A stretch of DNA of 60,000 nt, taken from Symsagittifera roscoffensis. Taxonomy: Eukaryota > Xenacoelomorpha > Acoela > Convolutidae. Of the stretch, positions 1 through 12,245 are shown piece after piece. The notes beneath the pieces are model-generated. The model saw only the letters and a program-made list of their open reading frames with translations, did no database searches and was not told the origin of the DNA. Position 1 is the stretch's first letter. Each line of letters opens with the position of its first letter. Made by a program: the position numbers and the translations under genes. The stretch is taken from positions 54,138,473 to 54,198,472 of the forward strand of contig NC_087062.1 of assembly GCF_963678635.1 (NCBI RefSeq), in the 5' to 3' direction.

Positions 1-13
1 CCAGGAGCGCCAC
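1..13 (-). other. Primer-binding-site-like end of a second LTR element
   Basis: The first 12 bases (CCAGGAGCGCCA) are identical to the primer-binding-site strand of the giant retrotransposon at 38087-38098. They are followed after one base by TGTAAAC, an LTR-type TG start. Read on the minus strand this is LTR end, then TGG-initiated PBS. The inference is that a minus-strand LTR element extends left of the window and that its 5' LTR starts at about 14. Only 12 bases can be compared, so this is tentative. Confidence 0.4.
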
Positions 14-1391
14 TGTAAACGTGTGGAATTCACAATATCTCTAGGCCGACCTTTCACTCTACTTCGTGTCGCCGCTATATGTTTCCCTTTTACACTGGGT
101 CGGTGGGGCAACCAAGTACCAGTGCTGTTCACAATCCCAAAAGGGTTAATTTGGTGGATAGCCGGTCTGTATCGTATTATGTTGCTCGCCCCCTTTTGTG
201 GTGCTCTTCCGGCTGTACCTCTCTCGTCAATCGATAATCGCTCGCAACAACACTTTTCGATAATAAGAATGAATTAAGAGATAAATATAATCCAACTACA
301 GAATGGCCTATAATTGGCCCAGATAAAAATTATTCGTTCAATTAAGGAGAAGGGTTTGCGATTATTATTAATTAACTAACTGCCTCTAACAGTTATCAGC
401 ACTTCACTAATATCAACTTCCAGAGGTGCCCCTCTGAGTTTCACTTTCTTCTTGAAAGTACTTAGAAAAATTACCCTACCCGATAAATTAACAACTTTCG
501 CGAAGTTGTTCCTTTAAGGTTTTTCGTAACTTTTTCTAACCAACTTGATTAGTCTCTCCTAATTTTTGTTCTGTCTTTGTCGCAAAGGTCGACCGGAACG
601 TTCGTACCTTAAGTCTATTTACCCTTAGTTTTAGTTAGAGATGCCATCCCCTTATAAGTCTTAGCATTTACCTTTATGCCTCCTACGCAACGTTCCAGTT
701 CATAAACTCGGCATGATCACATTAATTTAAATGCCAGGTTCCAAATGCCAATCAAAGCTATGCAAAACAAATAGCAAATGCAACTTCAACTCAATCCAAG
801 CTATATTTACATATCAACATTACCAAGGACTTTATTTAACTTTCCCGTAACTTTTCCCGTCTCCCACACTTAGGGTAAATTCACAAAGGACTTAATTTCC
901 TAATTATCATAATCCAAAAATTCCCATGCATAACCTATTCAAATTTCAACCTAATCAACCTTCAGGTTAAGCCATTCCCCCAACTAGTGTCCAATTGAGC
1001 CAAAAAAAACATCTCCCAGAAGCCAATGGAATATCCAGTACATTTCTAATATTTATGTTAATTAATTCCCTATTCCCTCTGTCATATTGCCAAATTAATA
1101 TGTGACTACTTTTCTGTGCCATTGACGCATTTCTATTAATAGTTCATTCGCCAAGTCAAAATTTAACCCAATGTTTATTTAACTAACTCGTATTAAATCC
1201 AACAATATACCACTATACATTAAGCCAAGATATTCCATCGAATTCCAGGAAATGCCTAACTAATTTCCTATGCACGCAAATTGTCACCCAATATCAATAA
1301 CATATCTCTATTAACTCCCCTGATTACGAGACATATGATTTGGGCTACTTTCCGGTGCTAATTTTAGGGGTTTCGGGGCTAAAATTCCAAA

Positions 1392-1562
1392 AGGTCAAGT
1401 AAAGGTCAACCCGGGGTCAAGTCTCCCATAATCGGTTCGAGGTCACATGGGGTCGTACCTACCAAGTTTCATCCATATCCGACAAATACTTCTCAAGTTA
1501 TCCCACTTTTAAGGTTCATTATCACTTTTCCCGGGAAAGGTCAATTAGCACCAGAAAGGTCA
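1392..1562 (+). promoter_or_regulatory. Cluster of AGGTCA-type half-sites, including DR5 spacing
   Basis: AGGTCA at 1392 and 1403 and GGGTCA at 1414 are same-strand half-sites separated by exactly 5 bp (two consecutive DR5 spacings). Further AGGTCA occurs at 1440, 1538 and 1557, with GGGTCG at 1450 (DR4 spacing from 1440). More GGGTCA lies at 2022 and 2053. AGGTCA direct repeats are the known binding form of RXR-type nuclear receptors. Binding here is inference only. Confidence 0.3.
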
Positions 1563-2118
1563 ACCGGGAGCTGAGACCTATAGGGGTCCTTTTTACCGGG
1601 GTGGGTTATACTACACATATAAGCCATGAAATCGATATGCCCTCGCGCATTATTTTTCGCAAATAGCCCATTAACACCTAAAAGGGGTGATATTCCCAAG
1701 TGCTAATAGCCCGTGCCATTGTCACCCAGTAGGGTCATCATCCTAATATACGATAGACCATGTCACTATCTACCATCCCTCCAAGTTTCAGCTCCCTAGG
1801 GTCATTGGGGGTCGAGAAGTAGCCTCCGGGAGTCATGTGGGGGTTTGTTTGTTTAGGGCATAAATCGGGCCGGGGTGACCTTGGAGATCTGGAATTCCAA
1901 ACTTAAGCTTCCCTCATCCAGGGCTACCACATATTTAAAAATGAGCTCAATCGGATCATTAGTTAAGGGTTTCCGGTGGGGCCATTTGCACTTCCGGGAA
2001 CCGTTATCACTCGGCCCCAGGGGGTCAAGCGGGTCCGGCGCTTTGCATGCCCGGGTCAAATCATCTCTAGTATCACTCCATTAAATTTCATAAAGTTCGC
2101 CCTTATAGTTCCCGAGTT

Positions 2119-2141
2119 GGGGGGGGGGGGGGGGGGGGGGG
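2119..2141 (+). repeat. 23-base poly(G) tract
   Basis: An uninterrupted run of about 23 G residues, 183 bp upstream of the H2C2/OTU-like ORF. It could form a G-quadruplex on the plus strand, and its exact length is prone to sequencing error. Confidence 0.9.
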
Positions 2142-2324
2142 TTGGCGGGAGCTATTGCATTCACTATTTTCACTAAAGAGGGGGATTAATCCCACGAACT
2201 TAATTAAACACGAGTTTAATTCAATCTTAACTTAACTATTTCATTATTTACCAATCAGTCATTCGGTAGCGTTCTAAACGGTTTCTTCATCTTATTACAT
2301 ATTATTCGATTTATCATCTTTATC

Positions 2325-3284
2325 ATGGATTTTGAATTATATACCCAAATATCCCAATATCTCCACGCTACCCCGAAAGAACGACGGAAAATACCCCCCG
2401 GCCTTGCCCGAAACAAAAGAACCGCCTTCTGCCTTAGAGCGAAGAAGTATTCCCTCGTGGATGGATACCTACGCCGAGATGGGAAAATCGTTCTCCACAA
2501 GCTTAACGTCACCCCCGTGTTACGTAATTTACATAGGTCAACCTTAAGTCATCGGGGGAACTCTAACGATCTACACCAAGAAGCGCGATCGCAGTATTTC
2601 ATAGAGGGAGACCTCCGTGATGTCTGTCGAAATGTCTGTTTCGAGTGCATTAAATGTATTGAAGCCCGGATGATCCTATCTGACGAGGTTCCTATGCGAC
2701 ATTTATCGTCCAAGACTCGCGAACGAATATGCCGGACGATTATGACGCCGGTGAAGAAAGCAAAGGGAAATCGATCGCATAAACCTCGTGTCCCTGTCTT
2801 CGTTGCCGGGAAAAAACCTATCGCCACCCAAGACTGCGATAGTGCCAACGTCAACACGCACGAACCCATTACGATCGAAGGCGCTTGCACTCTTTCTTCT
2901 TGTTTATTGGATTGCCTACATTACCTTATTACCGGGAGAAAAGTACAGTCGTACCGCTTGCAACGGACCTTAGAGGATCAGCAATTGCGTGAACGAGGAC
3001 GTTTGGATTCGTTCTATTATCCTTTTCACGATCCCAATGCGACGTTACTATCACGTGGGGTCATTGATTCCGACATGCACCTGCTCGCCGAAATGCTCGG
3101 GGTACATATATACGAGTACCGGACCGACCTAAGTCCCCCGAAATGGAATTACGTCGCGGGGAATAAACACGGTCAAAACGGATCGGAAGCTATTTACCTC
3201 CAGTATTGGCAGCAACATGAGGGGCCCCACAAAGGGGAAGGGCATGTCGCAATTATTACCGGAATGCATCCAAAACCTACATAG
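2325..3284 (+). CDS. H2C2 integrase-type zinc-binding domain fused to an OTU-like region
   Basis: A 319-residue ORF with an ATG at 2325. Residues ~35-115 match the H2C2 zinc-binding module of retroelement integrases and GIN-type genes: an AKKYSLVDGYLRRDGK stretch, then paired histidines (LHRSTLSHRG), then CFECIKC as the Cys pair. No DDE catalytic core follows. After a basic linker, residues ~185-315 resemble an OTU-type cysteine protease: EGACTLSSC would be the nucleophile block, an LLAEMLGVHIYEY strand follows, and GHVAIITG would supply the histidine. The first domain is confident and the OTU assignment is tentative because the usual D-G-N-C is E-G-A-C. The ORF is complete and has no frame damage. 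Its position within a possible LTR suggests a captured retroelement accessory protein or a domesticated integrase fragment; the biological role is unknown. Confidence 0.6.
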   Translation: MDFELYTQISQYLHATPKERRKIPPGLARNKRTAFCLRAKKYSLVDGYLRRDGKIVLHKLNVTPVLRNLHRSTLSHRGNSNDLHQEARSQYFIEGDLRDVCRNVCFECIKCIEARMILSDEVPMRHLSSKTRERICRTIMTPVKKAKGNRSHKPRVPVFVAGKKPIATQDCDSANVNTHEPITIEGACTLSSCLLDCLHYLITGRKVQSYRLQRTLEDQQLRERGRLDSFYYPFHDPNATLLSRGVIDSDMHLLAEMLGVHIYEYRTDLSPPKWNYVAGNKHGQNGSEAIYLQYWQQHEGPHKGEGHVAIITGMHPKPT

Positions 3285-3517
3285 TTTTATTCAAAATCCC
3301 CTTTTACTTGAACTTTTCTTATTATTTCAAATATCTTCATCATTCTCATCTTGGTATTTAATTTCGACCATTTTGGGTCCCTATTATGCACATGCTTCGA
3401 TTCGTTCGTCTCCGACAAATATTTACTGCAAATATTTGCTGGATTATAGGACGTTCGATTTTGGGCTGTGCGCATCATTCCTATTTCATATCTACTACAT
3501 TCAAGTTACTTTTAAAC

Positions 3518-3630
3518 GTGAGTAATTTTTGGTATAAACTTTCAATAATTTGTTTTGAATATTTTGTAACCTGTTCTTTTAGCCAAACTTTTCATTTAAC
3601 TCATAAAAAGTCCCATTTTGTCCTATTTAG
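3518..3630 (+). other. Predicted 113-bp intron upstream of the small ORF
   Basis: A strong donor (AAAC|GTGAGTAATT) at 3518 and an acceptor (TCCTATTTAG|AGCC) ending at 3630 bracket an AT-rich stretch. The following exon carries an ATG in good context (ACACATGGCC) 23 nt downstream. This fits a 5'-UTR intron of the gene at 3653. It was predicted by eye. Confidence 0.4.
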
Positions 3631-3652
3631 AGCCGAATTTCCCGTAAAACAC

Positions 3653-4027
3653 ATGGCCACCCAATCTCATTTCGTCTGGGCCCTTCAGTTTGAGGAGGGG
3701 GAGAACGCTACCCCCTTCTTTTGGGGCAGGAACCAGCCCACAGAACTCCCCTTGCGAATAAAGCTAATGAAAGTGGCCGCATACCTCGGCACACACCGCC
3801 ACATCTCTGACATCACTATCGTCTACTTCAAGTATGGAGTAGAGTGCGAGATGACCGTACCGATGAATTCAACGGAGGCGTTGTGGCTCGCAAATCAATT
3901 GAGAGATTATGGGGGAAAACTTCCGGCCGAGCAAAATGAACTGGCCAGGGACATTGGCGAAGTCCTGTCCCTGGTTTCGATTTCTCACTTCGGGCCAAAT
4001 ACCGCTTTTTTTAAAACCCCTAATTGA
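3653..4027 (+). CDS. Small unknown protein, 124 residues
   Basis: The ATG at 3653 lies just after a predicted splice acceptor. The same frame is open upstream to 3386, but that part is low-complexity and hydrophobic and looks non-coding, so I chose 3653. The product starts MATQSHFVWALQF and reads like a compact globular protein (ITIVYFKYGVECEM, then an amphipathic WLANQLRDYG helix). I recognise no family. There is no signal peptide or membrane segment. Its base composition matches the preceding H2C2/OTU-like ORF, 369 bp upstream on the same strand, so the two may belong to the same mobile or LTR-borne unit. It could also be a chance ORF. Confidence 0.4.
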   Translation: MATQSHFVWALQFEEGENATPFFWGRNQPTELPLRIKLMKVAAYLGTHRHISDITIVYFKYGVECEMTVPMNSTEALWLANQLRDYGGKLPAEQNELARDIGEVLSLVSISHFGPNTAFFKTPN

Positions 4028-4449
4028 TACGTATATATCATCATGCCTGTAACTTATAACTAATAATCCGGATATCAATTCAAGTATCTATCTGCGTTTT
4101 CCGGCTATATGAGATCATAGAATTACATATTCTACAGTCATGTCCGAAAGGAAATTTTCCAATTGTGCGGCGTCACAATGAAATTCAAGATCTTTGATGT
4201 CGCAGGCACTTCACGCCATGTCGATCGAACCAGATCTAAAGGATGTTATCAGACCCCAGAGTCTTACTGTCAATTAGCTGTGTTTGTGTTAGAAGCCCTC
4301 TTGAAGTGTCCAGTGAGAGTTGCGAATAAGATGATATTGTTGCGGTTCATCTGCAATAACGTCGGTTAGTTCCCAAGGCTGATCTCTAGCCTGGTCCATC
4401 AGCTGTCAGATTAGACATCGGCGCAAGCGGAGTAAGAGGTGAGAGGTCC
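4028..4449. other. Intergenic, nothing recognised
   Basis: This joins the small ORF to the satellite array. A 62-codon ATG frame at 4178-4369 is open but resembles no family that I know, and I do not call it. Confidence 0.5.
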
Positions 4450-7400
4450 GAAAAACTCTCTTTGATGTTCGTGTTTTCAGTCAACTCTCTAAGACGAACA
4501 GTGACCAGATCCAAATCTATCGGCGCCACGAGTCTGAGAAAAGACAACAGTAAGCATCAAGAATTCTTGAAATTGAAGTATTGAGTGCTGTCGACGTCCT
4601 GCGGACAGGCACCAGCAACACATGCTCTTAAAAACCGCTTATCTAGCATGCTGGCAGAAAAATTAGACACTGAGACACAACGACCTAGTTACGAAACAGG
4701 ATAAGCAGGGCAAGCACTCACTCGTGCATCATGAGATTGAGAGGAGCTCGATCAAACAACAAACTACCTGTTAGAGCATGTTTGATGTTCATGTTTTCAG
4801 TCAACTCTCTAAGAAGAACAGTGACCAGATCCAAATGTACCGGCGCCACGAGTGTGAGAAGACAACAGCATCAAGAATTTTTGAAATTGAAGTAGCAGAG
4901 TGCTGTCGATATCCAGTGTACAGGCACCAGCACACATTCTCTTATCTAGCATGCTGCAGAAAGACTAGACATGCTAAGACACAACCACCTTTACAAAACA
5001 GGATAATTAGCGCTACCACTTACTAGTGCATTATGAGATTGAGAGGAGCTCGATCAAACAAATCACCCGTTAGAGCATGTTTGATATTCGTGTTTGATTT
5101 TCACCGGCGCCACGAGTGTGAGAAGACAACAAAACGCATCAAGAGTTCTTGAAATTGAAGTAGGGAGTGCTGTCGACATCGAGTGGACATGCACCTACAC
5201 ACATTCTCTAGAGAGGCGCTTATCTAGCATGCTGGCAGAAAAACTAGACATGCTGAAACACAGCAACCTAGTTACATAAGAGGATAAGTAGGGCAACCAT
5301 TCACTCGTGCATCATAAGATTGAGAGGAAATCGATCAAACAACAAACCACCCGTAAGAGCTTGTTTGATATTCGTGTTTTCAGTCTATTCTCTAATACGA
5401 ACAGTGACCAGATCCAAATCTACTGGCGCCACGAGTCTGAGAAAAGACAACAAAACGCATCAAGAATTCTTGAAACTGATGTAGTGAGTGCTGTCGACAT
5501 CCTGTGTACAGGCACCTGCACAAATGCTCTTATCTAGCGTGCTGGTAGAAATACTGGACTTGCTAAGACAGAACCACCTAGTTACAAAAACAGGATAATT
5601 AGGGCAACCACTCACTCGTGCATTATGAGATTGAGAGGCGCTCGATCAAACGACAAATCACCCGTTAGAGCATATTCGATATTCGTGTTTTCAGTCTACT
5701 CTCTAAGAAGAATAGTGACCAAATCCAAACCTGCGCCACGAGTCTGAGAGAAGACAAAGTAAGCATCAAGAATTCATGAAACTGAAGTAGTGAGTGCTGT
5801 CAACATCCAGTGTACAGGCACCTGCACACATGCTCTTATCTAGCATGCTGGTAGAAAGACTAGGCATGCTAAGACACAACCACCTAGTTACAAATCAGGA
5901 TAATTAGGGAAACCACTCACTCGTGCATCATAAGATTGAGAGGAGCTCGATCAAACAACAAACCACCCGTAGGAGCTTGTTTGATATTCGTGTTTTCAGT
6001 CTATTCTCTAATACGAACAGTGACCAGATCCAAATCTACTGGCGCCACAAGTCTGAGAAAAGACAACAAAACGCATCAAAAATTCTTGAAGCTGATGTAG
6101 TGAGTGCTGTCGACATCCTGTGTACAGGCACCTGCACAAATGCTCTTATCTAGCGTGCTGGTAGAAATACTGGACTTGCTAAGACAGAACCACCTAGTTA
6201 CAAAAACAGGATAATTAGGGCAACCACTCACTCGTGCATTATGAGATTGAGAGGCGCTCGATCAAACGACAAATCACCCGTTAGAGCATATTCGATATTC
6301 GTGTTTTCAGTCTACTCTCTAAGAAGAACAGTGACCAAATCCAAACCTGCGCCACGAGTCTGAGAGAAGACAAAGTAAGCATCAAGAATTCATGAAACTG
6401 AAGTAGTGAGTGCTGTCAACATCCAGTGTACAGGCACCTGCACACATGCTCTTATCTAGCATGCTGGTAGAAAGACTAGGCATGCTAAGACACAACCACC
6501 TAGTTACAAATCAGGATAATTAGGGAAACCACTCACTCGTGCATTATGAGATTGAGAGAAGCTCGATCAAACGACAAATCACCCGTTAGAGCATGTTTGA
6601 CATTCGTGTTTTCAATCTACTCTATAAGACGAACAGTGACCAGATCCAAATGTATCAGCACCACGAGTGTGAGAAGACAACAAAACGCATCAAGAATTCA
6701 TGAAACTGAAGTAGTGAGTGCTGTCGATATCCAGTGGACATGCACCTGCATACATGCTCTAGAGAGGCGCTTATCTAGCATGCTGGCAGAAAAACTAGAC
6801 ATGCCGAAACACAACAACCTAGTTACATAAGAGGATAAGTAGGGCAACCATTCACTCGTGCATCATAAGATTGAGAGGAGCTCGATCAAACAACAAACCA
6901 CCCGTTAGAGCTTGTTTGATATTCGTGTTTTCAGTCTATTCTCTAAGACGAAAAGTGACCAGATCCAAATCTACCGGCGCCACGAGTCTGAGAAAAGACA
7001 ACAAAACGCATCAAGAATTTTTGAAATTGATGTAGTGAGTGCTGTCGACATCCTGTGTACAGGCACCTGCACAAATGCTCTTATCTAGCATGCTGGCAGA
7101 AATACTAGACATGCTAAGACAGAACCACCAAGTTACAAAACAGGGTAACTAGGGCAACCACTCACTCGTGCATTATGAGATTGAGAGGCGCTCGATCAAA
7201 CGACAAATCACCCGTTAGAGCATGTTCGATATTCGTGTTTTCAGTCTACTCTGTAAGAAGAACAGTGACCAAATCCAAACCTGCGCCAAAAACCTGAGAG
7301 AAGACAAACGTAAGCATCAAGACTTCATGAAACTGAAGTAGTGAGTGCTGTCGACATCCAGTGGACATGCACCTGCACACATGCTCTAGAGAGGCGCTTA

Positions 7401-10400
7401 TCTAGCATGCTGGCAGAAAAACTAGACATGCTGAAACACAACAACACAGTTACATAAGAGATTAAGTAGGGCAACCATTACCTCGTGCATCATAAGACTG
7501 AGAGGAGCTCGATCAAACAACAAACCACCCGTTAGAGCTTGTTTGATATTCGTGTTTTCAGTCTATTCTCTAAGAAGAAAAGTGACCAGATCCAAATCTA
7601 CCGGCGCCACGAGTCTGAGAAAAGACAACAAAACGCATCAAGAATTCTTGAAATTGATGTAGTGAGTGCTGTCGACATCCTGTGTACAGGCACCTGCACA
7701 AATGCTCTTATCTAGCATGCTGGCAGAAATACTAGACATGCTAAGACAGAACCACCAAGTTACAAAACAGGGTAACTAGGGCAACCACTCACTCGTGCAT
7801 TATGAGATTGAGAGAAGCTCGATCAAACGACAAATCACCCGTTAGAGCATGTTTGACATTCGTGTTTTCAATCTACTCTATAAGACGAACAGTGACCAGA
7901 TCCAAATGTATCAGCACCACGAGTGTGAGAAGACAACAAAACGCATCAAGAATTCATGAAACTGAAGTAGTGAGTGCTGTCGACATCCAGTGGACATGCA
8001 CCTGCACACATGCTCTAGAGAGGCGCTTATCTAGCATGCTGGCAGAAAAACTAGACATGCCGAAACACAACAACCTAGTTACATAAGAGGATAAGTAGGG
8101 CAACCATTCACTCGTGCATCATAAATTGAGAGGAGCTCGATCAAACAACAAACCACCCGTTAGAGCTTGTTTGATATTCGTGTTTTCAGTCTATTCTCTA
8201 AGACGAAAAGTGACCAGATCCAAATCTACCGGCGCCACGAGTCTGAGAAAAGACAACAAAACGCATCAAGAATTCTTGAAATTGATGTAGTGAGTGCTGT
8301 CGACATCCTGTGTACAGGCACCTGCACAAATGCTCTTATCTAGCATGCTGGCAGAAATACTAGACATGCTAAGACAGAACCACCAAGTTACAAAACAGGG
8401 TAACTAGGGCAACCACTCACGCGTGCATTATGAGATTGAGAGGCGCTCGATCAAACGACAAATCACCCGTTAGAGCATGTTCGATATTCGTGTTTTCAGT
8501 CTACTCTGTAAGAGGAACAGTGACCAAATCCAAACCTGCGCCAAGAACCTGAGAGAAGACAAACGTAAGCATCAAGACTTCATGAAACTGAAGTAGTGAG
8601 TGCTGTCGACATCCAGTGGACATGCACCTGCACACATGCTCTAGAGAGGCGCTTATCTAGCATGCTGGCAGAAAAACTAGACATGCTGAAACACAACAAC
8701 ACAGTTACATAGGAGGATAAGTAGGGCAACCATTACCTCTTGCATCATAAGACTGAGAGGAGCTCGATCAAACAACAAACCACCCGTTAGAGCTTGTTTG
8801 ATATTCGTGTTTTCAGTCTATTCTCTAAGAAGAAAAGTGACCAGATCCAAATCTACCGGCGCCACGAGTCTGAGAAAAGACAACAAAACGCATCAAGAAT
8901 TCTTGAAATTGATGTAGTGAGTGCTGTCGACATCCTGTGTACAGGCACCTGCACACATGCTCTTATCTAGCATGATGACAGAAATACTAGACATGCTAAG
9001 ACACAACCACCAAGTTACAAAACAGGATAACTAGGGCAACCGCTTACTCGTGCATTATGAGATTGAGAGGAGCTCGATCAAACGACAAATCACCCGTTAG
9101 AGCAGGTTCGATATTCGTGTTTTCAGTCTACTCTCTAAGACGGACAGTGACCAGATCCAAATCTACCGGCGCCACGAGTGTGAGAAAAGACAACAAAACG
9201 CATCAAGAATTCTTGAAATTGATAAAGTGAGTGCTGTCGACATCCTGTGTACAGGCACAAATGCTTTTATCTAGCATGCTGGCAGAAATACTAGACATGC
9301 TAAGACAGAACCACCTAGTTAAAAAAACAGGATAATTAGGGCAACCACTCACTCGTGCATTATGAGATTGAGAGGCGCTCGAACAAACGACAAATCACCC
9401 GTTAGAGCATGTTTCATATTCGTGTTTTTAATCTACTCTATAAGACGAACAGTGACCAGATCCAAATGTACCGGCGCCACGAGTGTGAGAAGACAACAAA
9501 ACGCATCAAGAATTCTTGAAATTGAAGTAGTGAGTTCTGTCGACATCCAGTGGACAAGCACCTGCACAAATGCTCTTGAGAAGCGCTTATCTAGCATGCT
9601 GGCAAAAAAAAATAGACATGCTAAAACACAAAACTTAGTTACAAAAGAGGATAAGTAGGGCAACCATTCATTCGTGCATCATAAGATTGAGAGGAGCTCG
9701 ATCGAACAACAAACCACCCGTTAGAGCATGTTTGATATTCGTGTTTTTAATCTACTCTTTAAGACGAACAATGACCAGATCCAAATGTACCGGCGCCACG
9801 AGTGTGAGAAGACAACAAAACGCATCAAGAATTCTTGAAATTGAAGTAATGAGTTCTGTCGACATCCAGTGGACATGAACCTGCACACATGCTCTAGAGA
9901 GGCGCTTGTCTAGCATGCTGGCAGAAAAACTAGACATGCTGAAACACAACAACACAGTTACATAAGAGGATAAGTAGGGCAACCACTCATTCGTGCATCA
10001 TAAGATTGAGAGGAGCTCGATCAAACAACAAACCACCCGTTAGAGCTTGTTTGATATTCGTGTTTTCAGTCTTACTCTAAGACGAACAGTGACCAGATCC
10101 AAATCTACCGGCGCCACGAGTCTGAGAAAAGACAACAAAACGCATCAAGAATTCTTGAAATTGATGTAGTGAGTGCTGTCGACATCCTGTGTACAGGCAC
10201 CTGCACAAATGCTCTCATCTAGCATGCTGGCAGAAATACTAGACATGCTAAGACAGAACCAACTAGTTTAAAAAAACAGGATAATTAGGGCAACCACTCA
10301 CTCGTGCATTATGAGATTGAGAGTCGCTCGAACAAACGACAAATCACCCGTTAGAGCATGTTCGATATTCGTGTTTTCAGTCTACTCTCTAAGAAGAACA

Positions 10401-12245
10401 GTGACCAAATCCAAACCTGCGCCACGAGTCTGAGAGAAGACATGAGTAAGCATCAAGAATTCATGAAACTGAAGTAGTGAGTGCTGTCGACATCCAGTGG
10501 ACATGCACCAGCACACATGCTCTAGAGAGGCGATTATCTAGCATGCTGGCCGAAAAACTAGACATGCTGAAACACAACAACCTAGTTACATATGAGGATA
10601 AGTAGGGCAACCATTCACTCGTGCATCATAAGATTGAGAGAAGCTCGATCAAACAACAAACCACCCGTTTGAGCTTGTTTGATATTCGTGTTTTCAGTCT
10701 ATTCTCTAAGACGAACAGTGACCAGATCCAAATCTACCGGCGCCACGAGTCTGGGAAAAGACAACAAAACGCATCAAGAATTCTTGAAATTGATGTAGTG
10801 AGTGTTGTCGACATCCTGTGTACAGGCACCTGCACAAATGCTCTTATCTAGCATGCTGGCAGAAACACTAGACATGCTAAGACAGAACCACCTAGTTACA
10901 AAAACAGGATAATTAGGGCAACCACTGACTCGTGCATTATGAGATTGAGAGGCGCTCGATCAAACGACAAATCACCCGTTAGAGCATGTTCGATATTCGT
11001 GTTTTCAGTCTACTCTCTAATAAGAACAGTGACCAAATCCAAACCTGCGCCACGAGTCTGAGAGAATACGATAGTAAGCATCAAGAATTCATGAAACTGA
11101 AGTAGTGAGTGCTGTCGACATCCACTGTACAGGCACCTGCACACATGCTCTTATCTAGCATGCTGGTAGAAAGACTAAACATGCTAAGACACAACCACCT
11201 AGTTACAAAACAGGATAATTAGGGCAACCACTCACTCGTGCATTATGACATTGAGAGAAGCTCGATCAAACGACAAATCACCCGTTAGAGCATGTTTGAT
11301 ATTCGTGTTTTTAATCTACTCTATAAGACGAACAGTGACCAGATCCAAATGTACCGGCGCCACGAGTGTGAGAAGACAACAAAACGCATCAAGAATTCTT
11401 GAAATTGAAGTAGTGAGTTCTGTCGACATCCAGTGGACAGGCACCTGCACACATGCTCTAGAGAAGCGCTTATCTAGCCGGCTGGCATAAAAAAAACTAG
11501 ACATGCTAAAACACAAAACTTAGTTACAAAAGAGGATAAGTAGGGCAACCATTTACTCGTGCATCATGAGATTGAGAGGAGCTCGATCAAACAACAAATC
11601 ACCCGTTAGAGCTTGTTTGATATTCGTGTTTTTCAGTCTATTCTCAAAGACGAACAGTGACCAGATCCAAATCTACCGGCGCCACGAGTCTGAGAAAAGA
11701 CAACAAAACACATCAAGAATTCTTGAAATTGATGTAGTGAGTGCTGTCGACATCCTGTGTACAGGCACCTGCACACATGCTTTTATCTAGCATGATGGCA
11801 GAAATACTAGACATGCTAAGACACAACCACCAAGTTACAAAACAGGATAACTAGGGCAACCGCTTACTCGTGCATTATGAGATTGAGAGGAGCTCGATCA
11901 AACGACAAATCACCCGTTAGAGCATGTTCGATATTCGTGTTCTCAGTCTTCTCTCTAAGACGGACAGTGACCACATCCAAATCTACCGGCGCCACGAGTG
12001 TGAGAAAAGACAACAAAACACATCAAGAATTCTTGAAATTGAAGTAGTGAGTGCTGTCAACATCCAGTGGACAGGCACCTGCACACATGTTCTAGAGAAG
12101 CGGTTATCTAGCATGCTGACAGAAAAACGAGACATGCTAAGACACAACCACCTAGATACAAAACAGGATAAGTAGGGCAACCATTCACTCGTGCATCATG
12201 AGATTGAGAGGAGCTCGATCAAACAACAAAACACCCTTTGGAGCA
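4450..12245 (+). repeat. ~310-bp satellite array with higher-order repeats
   Basis: About 25 head-to-tail copies, counted by the recurring GAGATTGAGAGG/AAGATTGAGAGG landmark (4733, 5034, 5316, 5627, 5933, 6242, 6546, 6867 ... 12198). Spacing is 282-323 bp, mostly 304-321. Each monomer carries several short palindromes: TCAAGAATTCTTGA (14 bp, perfect in many copies), TAGCATGCT, CTGTCGACA and CGGCGCC. Monomers fall into at least three types (TACCGGCGCC with a ...CTGAG or ...GTGAG sequel, and a shorter ACCTGCGCC type). They form higher-order repeats: a 616-bp dimer (5307 and 5923) and a 1,256-bp tetramer (6546 and 7802). Short ORFs recurring here are by-products of the repeat. Confidence 0.95.
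6546..9057 (+). repeat. Two tandem 1,256-bp higher-order repeats in the satellite
   Basis: Position 6546 onward is nearly identical to 7802 onward; the 94-residue frame starting at each differs by one residue. Each repeat consists of four monomers of alternating type and spacing (~321, 311, 317, 308 bp). This is the signature of recent unequal exchange at the four-monomer level. Confidence 0.8.

Larger units (their letters stand above)
14..2324. other. Gene-free stretch, possible LTR of the left-edge element
   Basis: No convincing coding region is seen; the ORFs here are short and overlap on both strands. Position 14 starts TGTAAAC after the primer-site-like bases, so this may be the start of an LTR. 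I could not locate its other end; a CA dinucleotide near 4176 is only one of many candidates. The stretch is richer in G+C than the right half of the window. It contains a cluster of RGGTCA hexamers (1392-2058) and a 23-base G run, both listed separately. Confidence 0.35.

Noticed and set aside
4178-4369. Short frame with KFKIFDVAGTS, reminiscent of a G-protein switch region
   Set aside because: The similarity covers only a few residues and no GTPase motifs accompany it.
4450-12245. CRISPR-like array
   Set aside because: Whole ~310-bp monomers repeat without short repeat/spacer structure, in a eukaryotic context.
4450-12245. Recurring 60-98 codon ORFs in the satellite
   Set aside because: They follow the monomer and occur on both strands, and are interrupted irregularly; they are repeat by-products.
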